From positions 897,086-961,085 of the forward strand of contig VXAZ01009368.1 in the NCBI GenBank assembly GCA_013399875.1: a stretch of 64,000 bases of DNA. The letters run 5' to 3'. The translations under genes were made by a program, and so were the position numbers. Under the pieces are notes generated by a model. That model was given only the letters and a program-made list of their open reading frames with translations, ran no database searches and was not told the DNA's origin. The DNA is from Gymnorhina tibicen. Its lineage: Eukaryota > Chordata > Aves > Passeriformes > Artamidae. Shown here piece by piece: positions 1 through 14,137 of this stretch (positions within the stretch are counted from its first letter, which is position 1; every line of letters starts with the position of its first letter).

Positions 1-3000
1 GATCTCAGTATGAGCTGTCTCTTAAAATGGGTGCAGAAGTATCTGGAAGGTGATAAGGATCATAAATCTAATAAAATACCCAAATATCTGAATAACAAAT
101 TGGCATAACCGGGACTAAATATTTGGGTCTGTAAAAATGACAAAGTCTAAATGAAAGTAGGGCGGTAGGGCAAAAGCTACCCATGTGAAAGTTGCTACTC
201 TTAGTATTTTAAATGGATATATTTCTATATTGCGTTTATGCCATACTCAATAAGAACACAAGCCACATGCTGCACTTGCTTGGGAGAGCTGAACCTCACT
301 CTTTTAATCTGACCATCAAAGCAACAACAACTTGAAGTTTACCTGTGACCTATCTGTTAGAAAAATGGGGAAGGAAAACAGTCTTTACACATCCTATCTT
401 CTAATGCTTTCTTTTTCATGCATATAAGAAAAGCACCTCACTTGTTTTCTGCCATCAGTACCAAGCCAGCTTCTGAATTGGCGTTGCTATAAGATGAGAA
501 AAAATTCTGTATTGTGTCATGTTGCAACCCTCTATTAAATAAAGCTCATAAATTATGTCCTGCTCTTTCGAACAAGAGGGGCTCCCCTTACATGAAGTTC
601 AAAATGAAATTATGATTCCCAGAAGCTGCTGCAAGGCCACACAGGGACCACCTCTCTAAAACTCCAGGATTAAGAGAACTTCTCTCTTGTTCTTTTCCTT
701 CTAGTATTATCCTCATTATTTACTGACTGACTCTTCCCCACCAGTCTCAGGCTTCGCTTCCTCTAGCCCAGACATCTTATAATACACTGGAAGAAGATGA
801 AGGAATTAGTTAATTCCCCAGAGCTGGCCCAGCCCCACCAACCTGCAAATTCCTATATACAAGCTGGCAACTGTGATCTTTCCTCTAAGCCAGCGAGAGG
901 ATTAACTCCTTCCCTACTTTAGTTCGCAGCTCGTTTACAAGCTGTTCACTTTGTACACCCAGTATTTGATATCTGCTTTGATTGGACACAGTGGGTCATG
1001 TTAGCGTGGTTTTTGTTCCCTATTCAGTTCAGCTAATTAAATCCTATGCAAAAATACTCACAGATATATTTTTGCTAAATATGCTGTAAAGGAACTGGCC
1101 ATTCCCAAAAAGTGCTCTTTTTGAAAGGTTTCAGCAAACTCCTTTGCTAGGCCAAACACAGAGGGGACATGAATGCAGACACTGCAGACTTGTGTAAAAG
1201 GAGATCTTGGGTGAGAGGTCATTTTTCTCATGTACTGTTGATGAGTGCAAGTACCAAGCTAAATTAAAGCTGCAGCTGAATGACAAAATAATACAAACTA
1301 CAAATGCAAAACTATGGAGGACATATTTTCTTACCTTTAAAAAGCTAGAATGTTTAGTTTATCCTGGTATTCCACAATGTGAACTGATGTTTAAATACCA
1401 ACAGCTACACTCCGTTCTTATAAAAAGAATCTTGCATAGCACCTCAAGGTTAATTTTCAGTGACATCTCTTTATGAACTGAGATCACTCAACCCTTTTCT
1501 TGCAGACCAATCTGCCAGTTCTAGCCTACAAAAGCCTTTCTAATTTGACCATCCCAGTGACACCAGCACGCCTGTCAGTCATATACCTACAGCTCTCTAG
1601 ACCAGACCTTTCTAACTTGCTGCATGTGGGCCAAGCCCAGCTAGTGAAACATCATTTGCAAATCCATCAGCAGCGCTGGCCTACTCATAATCCTTTCTGT
1701 TGGCTGTAGAGAACCTCTGGCAGAAGTCATAATAATTGGAACAATTACATTTTCATAAATCCACTTTGGAAATTTTGCAATGAAAAGATCATATCTTCAG
1801 AATTTTTTTTTCCCAATAAGTTTACAACGGTTGAATTTTAAAAAAACTAAAACTCACTTGGTTTAATCTAATCTAGGGGTTTAGATGAAGTATTTAAAAT
1901 TGCCTGCTATCTTCTTTTCGCCAGAAAATGTAACATTTCCTTTCCTGGGATTTTGATGATTTTTCAAAATTATTTGAAGTTATTTTGTAATAAACATGTT
2001 GATCCTCCCAAACAAGTGGACAGGTGTCCATTTATCCCAACGGAGCTCCATATTCTTATGCTGGCACTGATCTTGGCCTATTGCATAGAATGGCTTTAGC
2101 CTAAAGGGGAGGTGAATTTGGGTACAGTGATGGTGTGTCAAGTTGTGAGGTCACTCAGTCTGGTGGGGCATGGGCTGAGTGAGGCTGGCCAGACTTCCAA
2201 GAGGAGATTGTCAATGTAAGGGAACAGGATAGTGCTGAAACTGCTGTTATCTATGACGCAGGCATTGCATTCCCTCCTATGGAAAGACAGACTGACTGTG
2301 TTACATTTGCCACTTCCTGGTTAGACATAAAACAGGGGTCTGCCTGACTGCTTGTGACCATTGGAGAGTCCAAGGTTTGTTGCTTTCTTGCAGTTTTTTT
2401 TCAGATAATATACATCACTTCATCATTTCCTTAGGTGTCATTGCAAATACTGTTCTCTGCCTTCCTTTTGGCTCAATTTCAGCTCATCCTTCCTCAGGAT
2501 TTGTCTCAAAAAAGTGGGATCAACTGCTTTTTTATTGGACTAAGTTTCCCTCCATTTCTGACACCTGCACAGGTGGCCAGGGAAATACGCTGTACACAAT
2601 GACAAGAGAAGTGGTGCTGATGAGGGTGGGCATCAGAAAAGGGGGAGCAGGATAAGTAGGCAAGAAGGGAAAGTGACAGTGAAGAGAGTGAGAGAAACAC
2701 AAGAATCTTCACAAGCAGTGGGGACACTGCGTTTTTCAGCCAATCTCACTAGCCAGTAATCATGCAGCAACATATCATCATGACAACTTGTCAGGCACAC
2801 AAGCAAAATATTTGATTATAAACAAAGATGAGTGATTTCCTTAGTGTTAGGCTTTGTAAAATCAACATGTTACATGACAAAGTCCAAATGCTGAGTCTGT
2901 CTTGACAGCACCCCTGTAGCTTCTGCTGTGCTTGGAGAGCTGCTTTGACTACAGATGATCAGTAGATATTCTTGTGATATTTATGAAAAGCTTGTGACTG

Positions 3001-5942
3001 AAAGTTTTTGTGAACTGCCACGATCTGAATTTAGAATTAACACTGAAATTTTTCATTTATTTTTACAAGCTTCTGTTGGCCCTGCATGAGTTTTTGCAAC
3101 TGTCATATTGAAAAATCTTGGTGCTTCCTTTTGTGGAAGAGGGATTTGGTATTGTGCAGGGACATAACTTGTGGATGAAGAGGTACATCTTGCCATATTT
3201 GGGAAAGTCCACACGTGTTTGGCCAAATCATACACTTCTCAAAAATTATGTTTGTCCATGTTCACTGGTTTGCTTGACATATTTTGGCATAAATACTTTG
3301 GAGATACCATCAGTAATAGCTTTTTCTTCAAAGCAAATGAAATAAGAAATTATTCTACAGTTTTAAGTCTATTTTCTTGCTGTATCTGTCATCTCTTATT
3401 TGATGCAGGAAAATAAGGTTATGGTAATAACCGGAAAGAAGCTCTTATGCCAATAGACAGCTCTGGGGCTGCATGCACAAAGAAAGGCAACATATATGCT
3501 ACAATACATGCTTATGTACTAATTTAATACATGTTGGCTTTTTATTCTAGCAATATCATTTGTGCTGCCACAACTAGAAGTCTGTGCCAGCATTTCCATT
3601 ACAAACCCACTGCTCACAGGATTTACAATGTCAGTCTAAACATTGCTCTGAAATGAAAATTGTCAAATGGGTCTCAGCCCAGGAGCAATTTTTTTACCCA
3701 TCCATTTGACTGTTAAGTTATAGTAGCATAAAAATATAGTTGTTCTACTTGAGTAACTTAAAATGGCTTTGAATTAAAAAAAAATGAAATAAGTTTATGG
3801 CACTACATAATTACTTATGTTATTCAGAAGAAACAACACAATAGATGAAAGCAAAAATTGCTAAGATATTGTAGGATAGAAACGGGATACCCTAACAATG
3901 CATTTTCTCCACAATTGTTAATAAAAATATTCACAATTAGTTGATTATATGCACAATCAGTTGCCTTCACTAGACAATGTCTCACATCATGGAGAAAGGT
4001 GCTAAAAATGGATGGGATCTCCTAAAGATACAGCTCTATGCGAATAAGAGGCAGTGTGCAATAACTCCCATCAAGCTTCTACCAGCTAGAAAGCTAGCTG
4101 GTGAAGAGCTGACAGGGAAGAAATTACATTTGGAGATATTTCTTTGTTTGCTGTGGGTCACAGGCTCCCACAATTAATGCTCTGTTCACCAAAGTCAGCT
4201 ACACTGTTTCCATGTTTGAGGAAGCATCACAGTGAAGATGCTTTTGGTTTCTAGTTAGGGCAAAGAGCTAGTTTCCAGCTGGCTGTGGGTGGCTGAAGAG
4301 GAGCTGGGCATGTGGTGTGAGGGGAAAAGGAGTTCTGGAGAAGTGAACCAAATGGGAGGTGAAATGCAAAGAGAAACTGTGGAGAAAAATTAATCTGAAA
4401 AGAAAAACAAAATTAAGAGAAGAAAATCAGTGGAACTCCATGCCCTCTGGAAGAAGGATGCTGAGTTTCTTCAGGTTGACCTCTGCAGCTCGTGCTCTGG
4501 CAAAGCCTTGAAGAGTTTTATGGGATTTAGACCGAGCAGAAAGAGCATCCATGAAGCACCAGTTCGAGTCTCAATGATCCTCTGCTCGCATTGTTCTTCC
4601 CCTGCTTATCTGGAAGTCCTATTGATAACTGGTGAAATGCATGAGTAGCAAGGCAAACAGAGAACATACCCTTTGTGAAGAAAATAAGTCAGAATAATGC
4701 CAAAAGACAATTCTGAGGAAAGAATAAAAAGATTAGAACTTCCCCTGGAAAAAAAGGTGTCTGGGGGCAAAGAAACAGGATGTGATAGTTCCATACAGAG
4801 TAATAAAAAACAGGGAAAAAGTTAATAAGGGATCATTATCCACTGTTCCAGACAGAAAGGGGCTTAGAGTACAATCCCTTAAATTACATCAATAGGCTTA
4901 AAACTAAACAGAGATATATATTGCTCAGCCAAAAATGTACTTCAGTGTGGACATTGCAGCTGTGCAGCACAGAGCTGAGCACCTTGCTGTGCAACTCTGT
5001 GAGGTGGATGCAATCTCTGACAGAGAAAGTCCCAAAACTCCAGACTGGGGTAAGGCTTAAGAGATTTCACCATATGTTTTTTGCACTCTTTCCCCAAGTT
5101 TTGCCGTTGGCTCCTGTGCTTGCTGTGGTCATCTACAGGCTATAGTATCCCATACAAACATCAAGCGTGGTCCAGTACACCTGCTTATAAACACTGCCCA
5201 AAATATACTGAACAGCTGGAATTATTTTATATTTTTCCCTGGCACATGTTTTGAGGATTGGAACCTACATGTACATGCACTTAACCTACTAAATATTCAT
5301 GAAAATTGAAGGTACAAACAGAACCATATATACAGATACAAGACATTGTGTGATTAAAATTGAACACTGAAAAAAATCAGAGGCACAAATGTAGGCAGAG
5401 ACACTGTGAAAGCTTCAGAATAAAGTCTAAGAATCTCAAGCCATACATTGCTTGTGTGTTTGCCATACATTGCTTAAGTGGGCTGGGCTCTGTCATTTTA
5501 GTGCAGAACACCTTGGTCTTTGTGTAGACCTCAGGCAAAAGTATCCCAAGAAGGCTCATGAGCTCAGCACCATCATCGATTGCAGGAGGGATGCAAGACC
5601 AGAAGGGAGAAAGGAGCCAAAAGTGTCAGAAACAAGACCTTAATGCTGCTCCGTGACCCTGCTCAGATGTGTGGTGAGCGTGCTCATTAGGCCCATTAGC
5701 CCAGGGCAGGCATAGGGCAAAGCAGGAGGGATCAAAGAGGCTGGAATTCTGTACAAGCTCAGAGAGAGAAAAGGGATGTGTAATGGCAGCAGTGGATAGA
5801 AAAGGGAGAAAGAGGAGGGAAAAGAAAGAGCTTCCTTGTGGAGAAGAGCAATCTTAGCTGGTGGGTGAATAAATTTCTGGACACTGGCTTGTCCTCTCCA
5901 GGTTTTTCTTCCATGTGACCCATGCAATCTCAGTCTGTACTG
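1..5942. other. Non-genic span, no recognisable element
   Basis: AT-rich sequence with short open frames only (none over about 95 codons). None of their translations resembles a family I know. I see no clear transposon end, RNA gene or CpG island. A 14-bp direct repeat (gccatacattgctt) occurs at 5440-5453 and 5462-5475. A short CR1-like string near 2075-2105 was examined and not accepted. Intergenic or intronic DNA is the most likely reading; undetected non-coding exons or enhancers cannot be excluded. Confidence 0.6.
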
Positions 5943-6226
5943 CTTCCTTCCTTCCTTCCTTCCTTCCTTCCTTCCTTCCTTCCTTCCTTCCTTCCTTCCT
6001 TCCTTCCCTCCTTCCCTCCTTCCCTCCTTCCTTCCCTCCTTCCCTCCTTCCTTCCNTCCTTTCCTTCCTTCCTTCCTTCCTCCCTCCCTTCCTCCCTTCC
6101 TCCCTTCCTCCCTTCCTCCCTTTCCTTCCTTCCTTCCTCCCTTCCTCCCTTCCTTTTTTGCTTCCTTCCTTCCTCCCTCCCTCTTTCCCTTTCTTTCCCT
6201 TTTTCTTTCTTTCCCTCTTTCTTTCT
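5943..6226. repeat. CCTT-type microsatellite, polypyrimidine tract
   Basis: About 280 bp of nearly pure pyrimidine on the plus strand. It starts as perfect CCTT units and becomes CCCTCCTT-type variants and then CTTT/CCCT runs toward the 3' side. The single ambiguous base of the window (N at 6056) lies inside it. The tract creates long Ser/Pro/Phe-rich frames on the plus strand and Lys/Glu/Gly/Arg-rich frames on the minus strand, which are not genes. Polypurine-polypyrimidine tracts of this size can form triplex DNA and often vary in length between individuals. Confidence 0.97.
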
Positions 6227-7357
6227 ACATTCATATTGCCAAAGATTTATTTGTTTTTTGGGCACACTGGCAGGTTTCCTTCAAAATGTTTTGTTTAGTG
6301 CCTTCCGAGGACTGGATCAATACCATGGGTTTAGGAATAAAAATCCGTAGAAGCAGGTGTTTTTCACAGCACAGTCTGGCACTCAGCCCTGGTGGCATGC
6401 AGAGGCACCCAAACCTGGGATCAGGCCTGCTGCCTGAATTACTATCCTTATGTAGCTCATCAAATGCAGGTTGTTTCGAACACAAGACAGAAACTGGCAT
6501 AATTTACCAAACGCCAATGCCCAGAAAGTTAAAAACAGCAAAAAATCCAGGTGAAGGCATTTGCTGCTCTGCCATTTCTTGAAGATAGAATTCCTCCTGA
6601 ATTAGTACAAGATCAACCTTCTTGTAGAGACACACTCTGAAATTTTACATTATGGCATTTTGATTGTGAAATAATGAGGCCTCATTTCACCCTTTACATG
6701 TGTCCCCCTGAAGTCAAGGCATCCACAGACATCTTCCTTTGAGGGGAAAATTTAGCTTCTCATGTATTTGGTCTATGAATCCTGCTACTGCCAGATCACC
6801 CTGCTGCCTGCTTTGTCTCTCAGTTCTCTAATACATTTTTAGACATTGATTGGAAATTGTTAAGCCATGTCTAGACCAGAAAAACAACATGGAAAGGTAA
6901 CAAGCCTGATCTTCAAATGGTATTTTAAGTGCTGATTTACATTGGCTAAAATCTAGCCTGACAGGGAATGACATATTGAAAATTAAATACAATGCAGTGA
7001 TTTTAATCTTGGTTATATCATCTCATGATGATAGAACATTTATTTCCACAACGTTTTGTGCATACAAATATGTTAGCAAATTCAAAATCTACCTATCTAA
7101 AAGAAAATATTTGTTATAAACGCAGGCTGATTCTGACTCCTATCTATTTCTCACACATATGCATACAGATAAATGCACACACACATACCGCATATGTACT
7201 CATTCTCTAGGTAATCAGAGACACAGATAAAATAAAGCTTCTAGAGTGACAGACATTCTGCAGACAGGGTTGTTAGTTTATGTAGGCTATAGGCAGAGTC
7301 GACTGGAAAATTTTGATCACTTTAATTTACTATATCCAGCATGCCTGCTGTACTCGT
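6227..7357. other. Non-genic span
   Basis: Unique-looking AT-rich sequence between the pyrimidine tract and a MIR-like relic. It holds a short CA-rich patch near 7164-7196 and open frames below 100 codons with no recognisable similarity. No splice-site pair with a long open frame was found. Confidence 0.55.
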
Positions 7358-7475
7358 CCAGCACTTTTATCAAGCCCTGTGAGGTGGTATTGATTTTTTT
7401 ATTTTCTATGTAGGATAAGAAGACAGAGAGTTAGGAGCAAGAGTGAATGAAGAACTTTCCTCAGATTACTGCTAT
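7358..7475 (-). mobile_element. MIR/L2-like SINE relic, minus strand
   Basis: On the plus strand the order GTGAGGTGGTATTGA, a T-rich stretch, TGTAGGATAAGAAGACAGAG and then TTAGGAGCAAGAGTGAAT follows the reverse complement of the MIR/L2 3' consensus (CTGTGAGGTAGGTATTAT, CCCATTTTACAGATGAGGAAACTGAGGC, AGAGAGGTTAAGTAACTTGCCC). Divergence is high, as expected for an element that stopped moving long before modern birds. The match comes from remembered consensus, so the boundaries are approximate and MIR against L2 tail is not resolved. Confidence 0.5.
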
Positions 7476-10400
7476 TCTCTAGCTTATTGCATCCTGTCGT
7501 TTGTAGTTTCAGATGATGTCCAGTATGTCAGGGTTGCTTGAAGCAATAAACAGAGTGAATAACAATGGAAAGGCTAGATGAGAAAGATTGAAAAAGGAGA
7601 AAGAGGCAGCAAAGAAAGTAAGAAAGTGAATGTGAGAAATAGGAAAAAGGGAAAAAAAAAAAAAAGCAGAGGTTGAGAAAAAGTGTCCTAGGTGTGGAGA
7701 GCTTGATAAGTGCATTCCTTTAAAGAAACTGTAACCAGCCGTGGCAGTTTTTCGACACATAAAACCTATAGAATTGTGAAGGACTAGAAGCAGTGAATTC
7801 TGGGTGCTACATTTTTTGCTACAAGAAAAAGCCAGAAAAAGAGAAATGTTGGGGGTAGATATGAATTACATTTTTTTCCTGAATGATTCCCAAATTACCG
7901 TGAAAGGATAAATCTATCTTTTGCATCCAGTTTAAAGTGTGGTCCTAAGAAAAAGTAATACCACAAAGAGTTTGAATCTTACCTTGACCTTGCTTCTACC
8001 CCAAACTATTGCTTTTCTAAGAGAGAACTGAAATCTTTTGCTTATTCTGTTAAGTACCCTCACTGTGGCACTGTAACCTCTAGCACAGCAGGTAAAGAGA
8101 GATGATTTGGGCTTGTAGATAAAAGTTGCCCCAGGCTGCATTGCCTTTGCTGACCCAGGTGGCCCCGTTTGCTGTGTGAGCGTGGCTGGGCACGTGTTGC
8201 TGTGGGGTGCAGGCTCTCGGCATGGGGAGCACTTCAAAGCTGCAATCTGGGCTGGGCAGATTTCATGATCTAGAAGTGCTGATCTGAGAGGCAGACTTCC
8301 TTCACTGTTCAAGGGTGCATTTTTGTGTTTAGAAGGAAGACCTTACACAGAATGCTAATTATGCTTTCCCTTGACTTTAGATGGATAATGGCTTCTGAAG
8401 GGAGGTAGGACTCTGTCCCACAAAATTGCTTTCTCTTAGCTTTCATCCTGGAGCTTGGAGGCGCAGTTGCTGCAACGGGTAGGTTCTGTGTTGTGCTGCA
8501 CACCCAGAGCCTGTTTGTTAAAGCAGGGGGGTTACTGGTGGCTCACAGTGAAAATGGCCACACAGAAACACAGCAAGTAACCCTGCAGGCTTGTGGACTT
8601 GAGTAATCCTGACTCACAGAAACAGATTCCCTCAAGTCACTTAAAAAGCTTTTGGTTTTTGTGTGTTATGGCTATTACTGATTAAAATCTTGTCTGATAA
8701 TCTACCTTATACTCTTCATCCATTTTTATGGGGCCAGTTGGCCTTAAAATCATTCAGAGTTAGTGGAAATTTTCCTTTTCCATGAGAAGTAGAAAGCAGA
8801 GAAAAGGTGGGCAGCCTGATCAGATGCCTTTTCTGTATTCCCTTTAGGGGATGGGGAGGAGATTTCAAACCATCCCAGGAAGGGAGGGTATCCATGGCCT
8901 CTCTCACCTATTTCTTCATTAGGAGAAGATCTTATTCCTACACAGCCCTTGCTCAGGTTGGGGCAGATGTGGTGATCACAGCAGGACTCCGAAGCCTCTC
9001 TTGTCTATTCCTGACAAGAACTTGGATATAAAATGACAGATTTTTGAGGAGAAATAGACTATTATCAGGCTTTGCATAATTCCTTCTGCTCTGCTCAGTA
9101 GCACAAATTTGTGTCATTAATTCAATCAAAGTCATTTGCTTTAGTCACATCCTAGTCATAAATACACAAGTTATGTTCTTTACTGGATTTAACTGCTAGA
9201 GCATCTCCAGGGACTCTGGCAGAAGCATCAGTGTGAAGAGAACACCAGGAAGGAACAGAATTGAATCTTTTTGTGGGACAGATTTTGTCCCAGAAATTCA
9301 CTATTGCAAGAAATATAATTTCACCAATGTTACCAAAATTGAAGTGTAAGGTAGACTGAATTTAGTCTTGGTAAAAAAAAGCCACAAAAACCTATTCTTT
9401 CCTACTGGAACAATTTCCAGTGTAGTGAAAAGTTGTTTACAATTTAACATTGTAAATATCCTAACAGTGAGATGCAGGAAATCAAACTGACTGACAGTGG
9501 GAAATTTTCTTTTCAGATTTTCATTTTCCAGACTGAGAACATCTCAGAAATTAAAAACCACAGCAAAGCGAACTGTAGTTATAAAATTTAATAAATATCC
9601 CTGTTCTAGTATTGTCCGCAATTACCTATGAGATAACTTTTTAAATGTAAAAACTGCCATTTTATCTTCTTTTTCATTTATCATTCAAACATATTAGATT
9701 TATCAATTTCCATTCAAATTCTGAATGTCTCCTTGGTTCAGCACGATCGTCACCGTAAGCTTTTGCTGTTTTTGATGACTTTATGGTTACTGACTGTGCA
9801 AAGGCATGGGAATGGCTGCTCTGATGGTTCTCTGCACTGGAGGAAGCTGAATACTCAGAGATCTGAGCATTTTGTGGGGTGCAGAGGACCCTCAGCATGC
9901 AGCAGGCAAGCTCAGCTCCTTGCAGGAAATATCCTCTGACATTAACAATGTAATTTGCTTGTGATTTAGAAATCGGTTGTGAGGGAGAATTCCCAGCCCA
10001 CTGCTTGTTATCTCCATTTGCTTGCTCTTGTTTCATATGCAAACTTCAGTCAATCAGGGAGTCATAAAAATACTGTATGACATTTGTGACTGATCCCACA
10101 ATGGCAAACAGTAAAATCTCTTCCTCACTGAAGGGGGTTTTCCAATCCAAATTTGCAAACAATATTCTTAAAGTAGTGAAATTTAGTCAAATAAGTGGTT
10201 GAGAAAAACATCCTGACTGAATCAGTGGGATAATGTAAACACAGTTAATAATTTAATCTTCTCTCACTCTTGTGATGTGAAGGGCATAGCCTGGACAACC
10301 ATGAAATTCAGCACTAAACAGTTGATTTTAATTTAGCACGTTTTTTTCTTTTTCTCTTGACAATAATGGAATTTGGAGTGAAGGGAAGAAGAGTAGTTTT

Positions 10401-13400
10401 TCATATTAGTGGTGCATGACAACAGTTTTGACTTTCTCTTCTTTTTGATGAATTTGGAGCTCATTAATATGGTTTATTTGTGTAGTCACTAAAGAATACC
10501 TCAGTCCAAAGAAAGAAGCGTGAAAAAATATTTCTGCCAGTGACAGAATCCACATAAAACTAATATCCCAGAAAATCAGCTGGTTTTATACTTTTATCAA
10601 AGAGGAGGACCTGAGACAAACTGGGAATTACATTTGTGTTTGTTTTGTCAGTTCTCAGGTAAGCAGCTTTTAAATCCCCCGTGATGTGAAAGTGTTAAGT
10701 GAGTACCCTAAACTTCGACTGTCCAACGTTTCACTAGGCAAGCTCCTTCCTCTGCTGAGTATCTAACACGTTTCTGTGCACAGAGCAGAAGCAGCCACAG
10801 GCATGGGCAGGTTTCACTGATGGAAACTGCACTGGGCTGTTCTGCTTCTGATTCAGGGAGCCAGTCATTCCTTTTGCTCAGGGACTGTGTGCCTGCAACC
10901 ATGACTGCAGCATTACAGCAAGAGGACTTAATTTCAGTGCTTTAAATCAGGTGTGTGCATGTGTATGTTTTGCTCAAGAAGACCAGTTCCCGTGGCTGTG
11001 CCTTCCACTGGAAAGAGACACGGGACTGGGTAGGTGTCTGTACATTGCTGGAGTCATGGCAGAGGTGCCCAAGTGGGGAAAATACCTGAAGTGTTAGAAA
11101 CAGTAAAAGACATTCAGAGTGCCAGAAGGTTACATACAGCAGCTACTACCGCTTTGTCAATAAGTCACAGGCTGGGGCACTTTTTGACCTGCTTGGTAGG
11201 CAGAAGTTCTTTCTCATGAAGGATTGTAAGGTTCTGCTATTTAATTAGAGTTCCAGGAATGAAGTATCAGTGCTTTGCAGAGAATGAATTTTACAATTAT
11301 CATTATTATTATTTTCAGGTCAGTTGGATTTTAAGCTTTCTTATTTAAAGTTTTATTTTGACATATTTAAGAGGACTAAAAAAGTAAACCAAATAATTAA
11401 AAAATACCCTCCCATTCATTCTGACATAGCTGAAGCAGAATGTTTTTTTCACGACAGGACTGATGTTTTCCAAAGAAAAGTTTCTCCTAAATTGTCAATA
11501 TTTTTAAGTCAGGTGAAAATATTCAGGTTTCTCATTCCAACTGATGTCTGAGGGGCATTTGTGTCAAAAGTGTCACAGCCATGCAAAAAACCATGGTGAA
11601 ATTTGGGTAAAATTGATGCCCTACACACACACACAAGTCCATGTACAGACAATATGCATATGGTTTGCTCTGCATGCTCAAACATAAAATACAAGCCAAG
11701 AGCTGGAGATGCAATGCAGCATCCTGTAGATCTCAAAATCAGGTCATTTATTTATTTACACTTTTAAAGCCATTTAAAGTACCTAATTCCAGAAGATTTT
11801 GTGCCTCAATTTTTATAGTAAATCAATGGAACAGCAACAATACCTCTTTTATTTGAGAGGATGATGTGACGTGGTTATTATCAGCATTGTACACACAGCA
11901 CCTGAATACGTACAGAGACACAGCTACTTGCCTGTGCATATTAAGTAATCACTGCTTTAACTGCATTAACAACATCCATTTCAACACAAAAACCTTGGAT
12001 TTATTCATTGGTTTGAATACCCTAAGCACTTCAATATTATGCCCATATTTTATTTTTTTCCCTTGTGTTTCAGTGGTTTTACCAGAAATAACAACACACT
12101 TAATTACAGAGGAGTCTTAGCAGGTAAATGATATAGAAGATCTGGGAATTCTAATAGCTTTGTCTATTGAAAAATAAAAGTGAGATCACATTACTTGAGT
12201 AACCAGCTTTTTACAAAGGTAAAAATTGAATAAAGGGTTCCATTTGATTTAAGTTATTTCCAAACAATAACGCAAAATTGTAACAGAAATAATTTAGACA
12301 TAGGTAAAGAACCTTCAAAATCAATAGTGTTGGAAGAAATGAAACATATGCTGATGCAATCAAACAGAATTGAATTTCATATAAATGTTAGCAAATCTAT
12401 ATCAGATTATCACTGCAAAAACTTCATTTTCATTGATTTATAATGTATTATTATTGTTTCCACCAAACTGCGATAGACAGCCATTTAAGCAGCTGCCAGT
12501 TGCCTTAAGGGTAAATAAAGGGTGTCACTGACGGTGCTGGGATGTAGAAGTTTAAGAGACCAATAATTCACAAGTGCGGCAGGTGTGACATTCTGTATAT
12601 TCATTAGTCTTTTATTTTAAACCTGTTGCCTAAGTATTTTATAGTTTTTTATGGGAGAAGAGTCAGTTGCAGGTTTCAGAAGGCAACAACAGAGGTTAAA
12701 GTGTGTTTGTCCAGGCCTGTTCCCCAGAGGGTTGGGCAGAGTCCTTTTGTTAAGCAACCAAATGACAGAAAAATACAGTAGGATGTCAGCAGACCATCTT
12801 GGGCTAGAGACACACACTGGCAGGTCTGTTCCTCCAAAAAGGAGCTGAGAAGTAGTCTTTAAATGTAACCCAGGCTATGGGTCAGTATATGTTTAATTAA
12901 TGCGCAGCACCTAACCCCTGGAATTTTGTTTTTCTCCTACTGTCAGAGGAGTAAAACAAATATGGTTCACATATGTTTGGTAGAACAGATTGGAGTTCAC
13001 CCTGTTTTAAAACGTGATTAATGCTAGTGGTGTCAGTAGGGCTATTTACTCTCAAAACTGGGACTGGGAGAACATTTTTTTGAATAATTTGCTTTGAGAT
13101 GCAGCAAATCCTCGTGGACTGACTAAACTTCTCCTAAACTCAGAACAAGGTTTTATACCAAGGAAAGGGTCAGAAAAAGCTAATCTGTTTTAGTATTGTA
13201 TTTTCAAAGTCCAATGGTTTGATTTTCCGTTTTCAGATTAATGTTTCACTGAAAAGAATTGCAAAAATTTCATTAAAGATGACTGAAAAAAATTAAAAAT
13301 TAATTTTTTCATGCTGTGCAAACTTTTCAAATAGAACAGCAAAAAAAAAAAAAAAAAGAGGTCAACCAATAAAAACTGTTAAGTGACGAAAAGTTGTTTT

Positions 13401-14112
13401 GTGTTGATACAAGATCCTCCCCACACAATTTTTGGTTTCATCAGCAAACTAAAAAAGAAAAAAACATTCACTTCCTTAGGTAGGAGCATAATTAAGCATT
13501 GTGCTGGACCAGGCTATGCTTGCTCCTTAGAAACAGCACAGTAATTCTGTAGTCCATTCATTTTCTGTTGTTTCCTACACCCCTTGTGCTGGAAATACAG
13601 TTTTAATGTTTTTAAAAATCATGCTAATATTGAACTGGATAAGGTGTTTCTTTTCAAACCAGGCTCGAGACCCTCATATAGACAGATATGAAACAAAGAC
13701 AGTCCCCAAATCTCTTTATTTTCTCTGTGATGTCTGATGAGTCAAAGTTTGGATTGCCTTGTGGATGTGGCAGTTACTTTGTCAGAGAGGAAAAATGGTG
13801 CATTTTTATACTTTGTTGGTGAGGAAGGGGGATGAAATCTTGGGAAGTAGCATCCCTTATTTCACTGCATTTACAGTGGTGCAATACATGTATTTGCTTT
13901 CGTGTATGGTATGTGCTGGAAAAAGAGACGATATTGTCAAGCTCCCATTTCAATGCATGCCCAGAAGAGATGCAGAAACCTGTTCAATAATTCAGGCAAT
14001 GGTGACCTCAGAAGTATATGTGTCTGTTATCTGCTTTGGCTCATGTGATGTGATTTTTGGCTGCAGAGAAAGCTTATGGTGAAAATCATATCAAGTTGAC
14101 CAAGCCAAAGTA
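7476..14112. other. Non-genic span
   Basis: About 6.6 kb of AT-rich sequence with no identified transposon and no long open frame beyond about 126 codons. A poly(A) run lies at 13341-13357 and a small perfect-looking AT hairpin at 13284-13312. Isolated splice-like pairs occur, for example a short open segment ending at a CTCAG/GTAAGC donor near 10658, but none is long enough to be believed alone. Confidence 0.55.
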
Positions 14113-14137
14113 AACACACATACACACACGCACGCAC

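Noticed and set aside
2075..2110. catagaatggctttag string resembling the CR1 minus-strand end
   Set aside because: The similarity stops after about 25 bases and the expected CR1 continuation is absent.
4490..4580. tRNA-like B box (gttcgagtc) with a weak A-box-like string upstream
   Set aside because: The A box does not fit, no cloverleaf can be drawn, and there is no SINE tail.
5854..6350. Long Lys/Glu/Gly/Arg-rich and Ser/Pro/Phe-rich open frames
   Set aside because: They are direct translations of the CCTT microsatellite and run through an N; there is no independent coding evidence.
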